Below, one piece after another: positions 59,360 through 64,000 of a stretch of 64,000 nt of DNA (positions are counted from its first letter, which is position 1; each line of letters starts with the position of its first letter). The notes under the pieces are model-generated. The model had not been told where the DNA came from. It ran no database searches and saw only the letters and a program-made list of their open reading frames with translations. Both the position numbers and the translations under genes were made by a program. The stretch comes from Pyrenopolyporus hunteri (Eukaryota > Ascomycota > Sordariomycetes > Xylariales > Hypoxylaceae). The DNA is taken from the NCBI GenBank assembly GCA_902806595.1, contig CADCXC010000038.1, positions 2,666,001 through 2,730,000 of the forward strand, written 5' to 3'.

Positions 59360-60357
59360 ATCACGTAACCCCGTTCCCACGTCTTAGTTTTCCGGCACTC
59401 CGCTGAGCTTCGGCCATAATTACCGTAGCGATACCACAAACGCTACGTTCTTACTCGCCGCTTTATTATCTGAACTAATTGGAATTTTATTAGAGAATAC
59501 ACTATGCAACCCCGGGAGAGAGGGCTTGTCAGATCTGCTTTGTTTTTATTTGTATCAAACTTGGGAGAACTGTGGTGTGGTGAACCGCCCTACTGGCAAG
59601 GTGCGGGTGAGCGTGGCGTTTCTTGGTAGGGCATCATCTACTGCACGACGCGACGGGACACGATATCATTCAAAGTAGGAAGGGGAGAAGAAGGAAGAGG
59701 AAGAAAGGGATCTCAGCAATGAAAATGGCAGAAAATATCCTATTTTTCTATGTCTCGTCATCATCGTCTCCGAGTGTCCAGACCTTGGAGTCTCTGCACC
59801 GGAGCGTACTATGGTATATCCTTCGACCCACAGCGGCCAGGCCAGCTTGAAGCCCTCCCTGAGCCCCTCCCCTACTTGTACCTTTTTGTCACTTAGAAAC
59901 GGGAATCGGGCTGTGGGCAGGATGTGGGTAGCGTGGTGGTTTGCGTGCCAGGTGGTCATATCAAAACTGATAATTTTGAGAGGCATTAGTGGGAGTTACA
60001 ATAAATTTATAACACGTTTTAAATACCAATTTATCATCGATGAAGTAAGCCTACCTACATAGTATTACTCCAGTCTTCCTAAGCTTATCTTCCTTTCATT
60101 CCGAGCTACTGCGCACGGAGGCGATCTTGATGATCATCTCACGACTAAATGGGTCGAGGGAAAAACCTAGTCTACCCGCCGGACTCCTCATTCCGAGTCG
60201 AGTTTGGCACGGGAGAAGCTTGTCAAAGTTGGGCCCCCTTCTTCTCCCTTTCCCATAAGTCGGACAGCTGGCTAGCTACCTAAGGTATCTTAGATAGGTA
60301 GGGGGTAGGTAGGTAGGTAGCTAAGTGTTGTTTGCGTCTCGGACGTGAGAAAGGGTT

Positions 60358-60384
60358 GTGGGCGTGGGCGTGGGCGTGGGCGTG
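60358..60384. repeat. GTGGGC tandem repeat, four copies
   Basis: Four perfect hexamers GTGGGC followed by GTG. The strand is G-rich with regularly spaced G-triplets. Confidence 0.9.
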
Positions 60385-60894
60385 TTTGCTTACTGCGCCG
60401 CCGTAACGCAGTCCACAATTACCACGCTATCTTCTTCTTCTGCAACCCAATGGGACCGCCCCTTTTGCCGAGAGGTTCCACAGGGTTGGGAGAGGGAACC
60501 TTACCCTCCTCTTTTCCCTCTTCTTCTACCTCCTCCTCCTCCGCTTTCTCGATAAATATCGGATACGTTGAAGAGAAATAAATGTAAATATTGAAGAGAA
60601 AAGAGAGAAAATATAGGAAAGGAGGGATAAGACGCTAGTACGTAAAAAGCAGGGGAAAATAAAAAAAAAAAAAATAACGGAATAAAAAAAAAATCAAACG
60701 CCGTCGTACGTCGTGCAACCCCTTCACTGATAGCTATTGGGAAACTCCATGTGCCTGACGGTACCGAACCGGCGGTGTTGTCTTATCCGACGCCTCGGGC
60801 ACTGTGTATCGCGTGATGGCGTGGTGCGAATGCGGTTTGGGAAAGACGTTCTGGACCCTTTTTCCTCGTCTTCGTGGTATACAACATATCTACC

Positions 60895-61075
60895 GTACAT
60901 ACCTTACCTTACCTTACATAGCAGCCTGCCTAGGTACCTACCCAGGTAGCCAGACAGACAGACACATGTATGTATGTATGTACAGTACATACGTGTTCCC
61001 GCAGGCTGGGAAGACGGCGCCGGAGAAAAGTCCGATGTTTAATAGAGTGCTTTGCTACCTACCTAGGTAAAAGGT
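60895..61075. repeat. Mixed TACC, CCTAGG, CAGA and GTAT repeat cluster
   Basis: TTACC tandems are followed by CCTAGGTACC, then CAGA tandems, GTAT tandems with TACAGTACATAC, and a final CTACCTACCTAGGTA word. Confidence 0.7.
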
Positions 61076-62272
61076 ATGTAAGAGTATCTTATGTATGTAA
61101 TATACCTATGTATGTGTATGTGTGTATGCGGCATAGATTAGGTACCCCCTATCCAAGTTCTACTTACATGCCTACATACCTTGTATGGTGAATACGTCAG
61201 CCTCACTGCCCGCTGACTACGAGATTACCCCCGGGCGGGAAGCGTGTCGTCAGGAATATTACAGCTCAGATTGCCGAATCCGCCTTGCTTCGCCCGGGGG
61301 AAAAAACACACATGGATATATGTATGTATGTATGTACATACATAGTCAGATCATTCATGGTCCTCTTAAGCCATGTTCCAACTTTACCCCAGCCTAAACC
61401 CGCGGCTACGATTTGTCGGCGTTCCTTTTTTTTCCTCTTTACCCTGCGTTTACTACTCCGTATATATACTTACCTAACTCCAGGGTACGTAGGTAAGGTT
61501 AGATTGCCAGGACACTTCGCGTGCCAAGAACCGGAAGCTCCCCTTGCAGACGGATCAGTTCCCGTGCGAGTCTGCTGGACTAAGAGGCCCTGTAAAGCAT
61601 ACAGGTACCTACCTAGGCCATATATATACATGGTATAAGCCAGGCTGCAGGTAGATTTCTATACGCTAGAGCGCCTGCAGCTATTCCCCCTTCTTCTAGG
61701 GAGGATGTGCTGTCAGACTTAGGACGTCGATTTAACCAGCGTCAGGTGAGGTCGCCGTGAGATGGGCGATCGCATTCATCCCTTCGCTCCGATCTACGTA
61801 CCCGTAAGCATACGGAAGAGGGAGGGAGGGGGGAGACAGAGAGAGAAAACGCCATTTAGGGACTAGTAAGGGAAAATGAAAAATGTTGGCGCCGGGCCCT
61901 TGTTGGAGCTAGGATTATTGGCGAATTACCGTAATTAGCTTCGGTATGTGATTGTTGGACGGTTCACACATAGTAGGTAACAGGTAACTACCTGTTCGCT
62001 CGGCCCTACCAGTGTAACGCAAGACCAGGCGTTCGGAATAGGCGAGCGGTAAGCGCATTTCTGGGTAAGTTGGAGGGAGGATAAGGGATAGTGGGATAGG
62101 TCGTGGGATAGGATGGCATGAGATTCCTGCGTGGGAGGGTTGACACTTGGTGGCCTCGCATGAAGGTACGGGTATATATGTCCGAATATGTAGGCAGCGG
62201 GCACGTACATTCGTGGGAAAGACATAATTACCTATTACCTTAGGACAGGTCTACGACAGGTCTACATATGTA

Positions 62273-62300
62273 TTCTGCGTTCTGCGTTCTGCGTTCTGCG
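62273..62300. repeat. TTCTGCG tandem repeat, four copies
   Basis: Four perfect heptamers followed by a degenerate fifth copy (TACTGCG, 62301-62307). It lies in noncoding DNA. Confidence 0.9.
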
Positions 62301-64000
62301 TACTGCGCACATACATACCCAACCCTCAAGGTTTAAATCCAACGGCACGGCGCGGCCGAGCTTTTTTTTTTCATGGGCAGTCGATCATTACAGTACAGCG
62401 CTTGGCGCAGAAAGGTAACCCAAAAGTCAGCCGCGACAGCATATTGGTTCATGCCTGACTCGCGAATGGCAGATCTCCGCGGACTGGACGGGCGGAGTCA
62501 GATAAAGGGAGGTACGTACACATGTAATAAAGCCGATCTTCACACACACTTTTGTATGTAATACGACAAATATTCGTCGAGTGACGGTCTTGACGGGCGA
62601 TGATGATGATGATGGGTGAGTAACGCGGTACAGAATACCGGTCAAGGGGGTAACGAGTTTGTGGGAGTTTGTCACATTTTTTTCCTCTCTCCCTCTCCAC
62701 TCGGATGGAGACACAATGCGAGCCAGGCAAGACAAGACAAGGTAGGCGAAGTACTATGTAAGGCAGACCAGATTGCCATGCTGTCCATGGGTCCTTGCGT
62801 TACCCACTGCCCAGATCAACTAGGCCGGCCCATCCTCATCCTCTCGCCCCGTTTTCCACGCTAAAGGGGAAGAAAGTCATCGACCCGGGAGCCCTGGGTC
62901 AGGAAGCTATGTGCACGTAGCAACCCCAGCATACGGGAACAGGGCGGGAAATAGTGGAGTGCGTACGGGAAGAAGACACGATGAGTGTTTAGAGTGTTTA
63001 GAGTGCTTAGCATCAGGTGGAGGGGCGGTCAACCGTCTATAGTGTGTGTACATATAGTGTGCGTCCATATAGTGTATGAACGAATCGTAGGTACCATGTA
63101 AGCAACTCACGTATCTCAATTTCGACAGCAATGCTTTTCTGGGGCCCGGGGCCTGATCTCTGCCTGCTTGCCAATCACGGATCGTGACCTATCGATGCTC
63201 GGGCCTGGTTCGGGATGCAATGCGATGGTACGGTAGGTTTTGAGAAGGGGGTAACTCTGAAAGTAGGTAAGGCAATGTAGGATGCATGTAGGCGTGTTGT
63301 ATGTAGGTACGAGTTGAGTGTACTATGAATCGCGCGTACAATACCTAGGTAGCTGGATAGATGAATACCTACCCCGTATGTTCTGTTTGGGTAGGCGGTT
63401 TAGGTATGTACCTCGCCCCCTGGCGGTGGAGGACATCTGACTGACTGAGGTTTACTATGCCTCGCACACACGCGCATGCGCACATATACACATCTTTCTT
63501 GGCGTATATGTAGGTGTATACATTTATTCATCGAGGGGGAGATTTGCGAGAAAGCGAGAGTTTGACAGGCGACAGAACCCCAGACTGCGGTACTCGGCAG
63601 ACCAGGCCCGAGATAGCATGGTGACATCGACGCAACGGTGGGATGCTCGGGGAGCCGATCTGGAGTCCCGTGCTCAAAAAGCGACGCTTGGCTATCCGCG
63701 ACTTCTCGCTGGCGACGATCCAGCCCCCGGGTTCCTCTCACGTCAACAAATATTAGGGGTCCCAAGAAGTCGGGCAGCCAGGAGGGCAGCGTTGCCAACG
63801 GGGCCTATGGCACCAACCGCGACGTCAAGACACGATCCATCAAGGCAGAAGGAGGGGAAGGGGGAGGAACCCGTGTACATATGATGGCACACTGCATGTA
63901 TGTATTATGCATGCGGGGCTCAAGCGAACCAAGGGAGACGGACGGGCAGACAGGCCTTTTGCTATTATTAAGTAGGACTCCCTACCTACATGGGTGAGAA

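Larger units (their letters stand above)
59360..64000. other. 4.6-kb gene-free right end, rich in simple repeats
   Basis: No recognisable gene was found downstream of the RhoGEF. The region has many simple repeats: GTGGGC tandems (60358), A-runs (60660-60695), ACC/CCTAGG words (60895-61075, 61605-61615), GTAT tandems (60966-60982, 61319-61336), TTCTGCG tandems (62273), ATG triplets (62599-62616) and alternating CA/CG (63465-63490). Frames on both strands are short and of similar length. It may be promoter DNA for a gene to the right. Confidence 0.5.

Noticed and set aside
60345..60581. Short frames around the GTGGGC repeat
   Set aside because: They encode repeat-derived Gly/Val or Ser runs and have no supporting context.

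Overview
The window is nuclear DNA from a filamentous ascomycete (Pezizomycotina). The evidence is the many short GT-AG introns (mostly 45-100 nt) with CTAAC/CTGAC-type branch sites just upstream of the acceptor, the standard code, and fungal-type genes: GPH sucrose-type carrier, fungal wax-synthase-like protein, DH-BAR RhoGEF and fungal HIS1. The intergenic DNA is full of palindromic CCTAGG/GGTACC and ACATGT words, a texture I associate with Sordariomycetes such as Xylariales; that placement is inference.

Layout. 56-3202 (-): large disordered protein of unknown function. 4558-5198 (-) ribosomal protein uL5/RPL11 and 5770-6704 (+) Sm protein B are divergent from a 571-bp interval. 7391-8243 (+) mitochondrial pyruvate carrier MPC1, a 4.1-kb gene-free stretch, then 12374-16606 (+) pyruvate carboxylase. 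16872-19778 (-) secreted DUF1680/GH127-like glycosidase. 20726-25983 (-) clathrin heavy chain. 27397-27578 (-) a tentative tiny gene divergent from 27860-28734 (+), a DUF1640/MCUR1-Fmp32 mitochondrial protein. 32286-33272 (+) NEDD8-specific protease. 34314-35074 (-) Slx9-type ribosome biogenesis factor. 35622-37569 (-) GPH sugar/H+ symporter. 39437-40682 (+) ATP phosphoribosyltransferase HIS1. 40969-41242 a MITE-like inverted-repeat element. 41669-42397 (+) small membrane protein. 43458-45430 (+) wax-synthase-like membrane acyltransferase. 45605-49616 (-) complete telomerase reverse transcriptase (nine exons). 53241-59359 (+) DH-BAR-SH3 Rho guanine nucleotide exchange factor. 59360-64000 shows no gene.

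The genes are mostly housekeeping and do not form one cluster. The clearest functional pairing is MPC1 with pyruvate carboxylase, which compete for cytosolic pyruvate. Gene structure is the more unusual side: coding microexons of 8, 9 and 12 nt, two genes whose first coding exon is only the ATG, a GC-AG intron, and an in-frame alternative start inside a HIS1 intron. I found no convincing tRNA, rRNA, CRISPR array or secondary-metabolite cluster, and no obviously novel multi-gene system. All exon models were built by eye from reading frame, splice signals and family conservation; no search was run.
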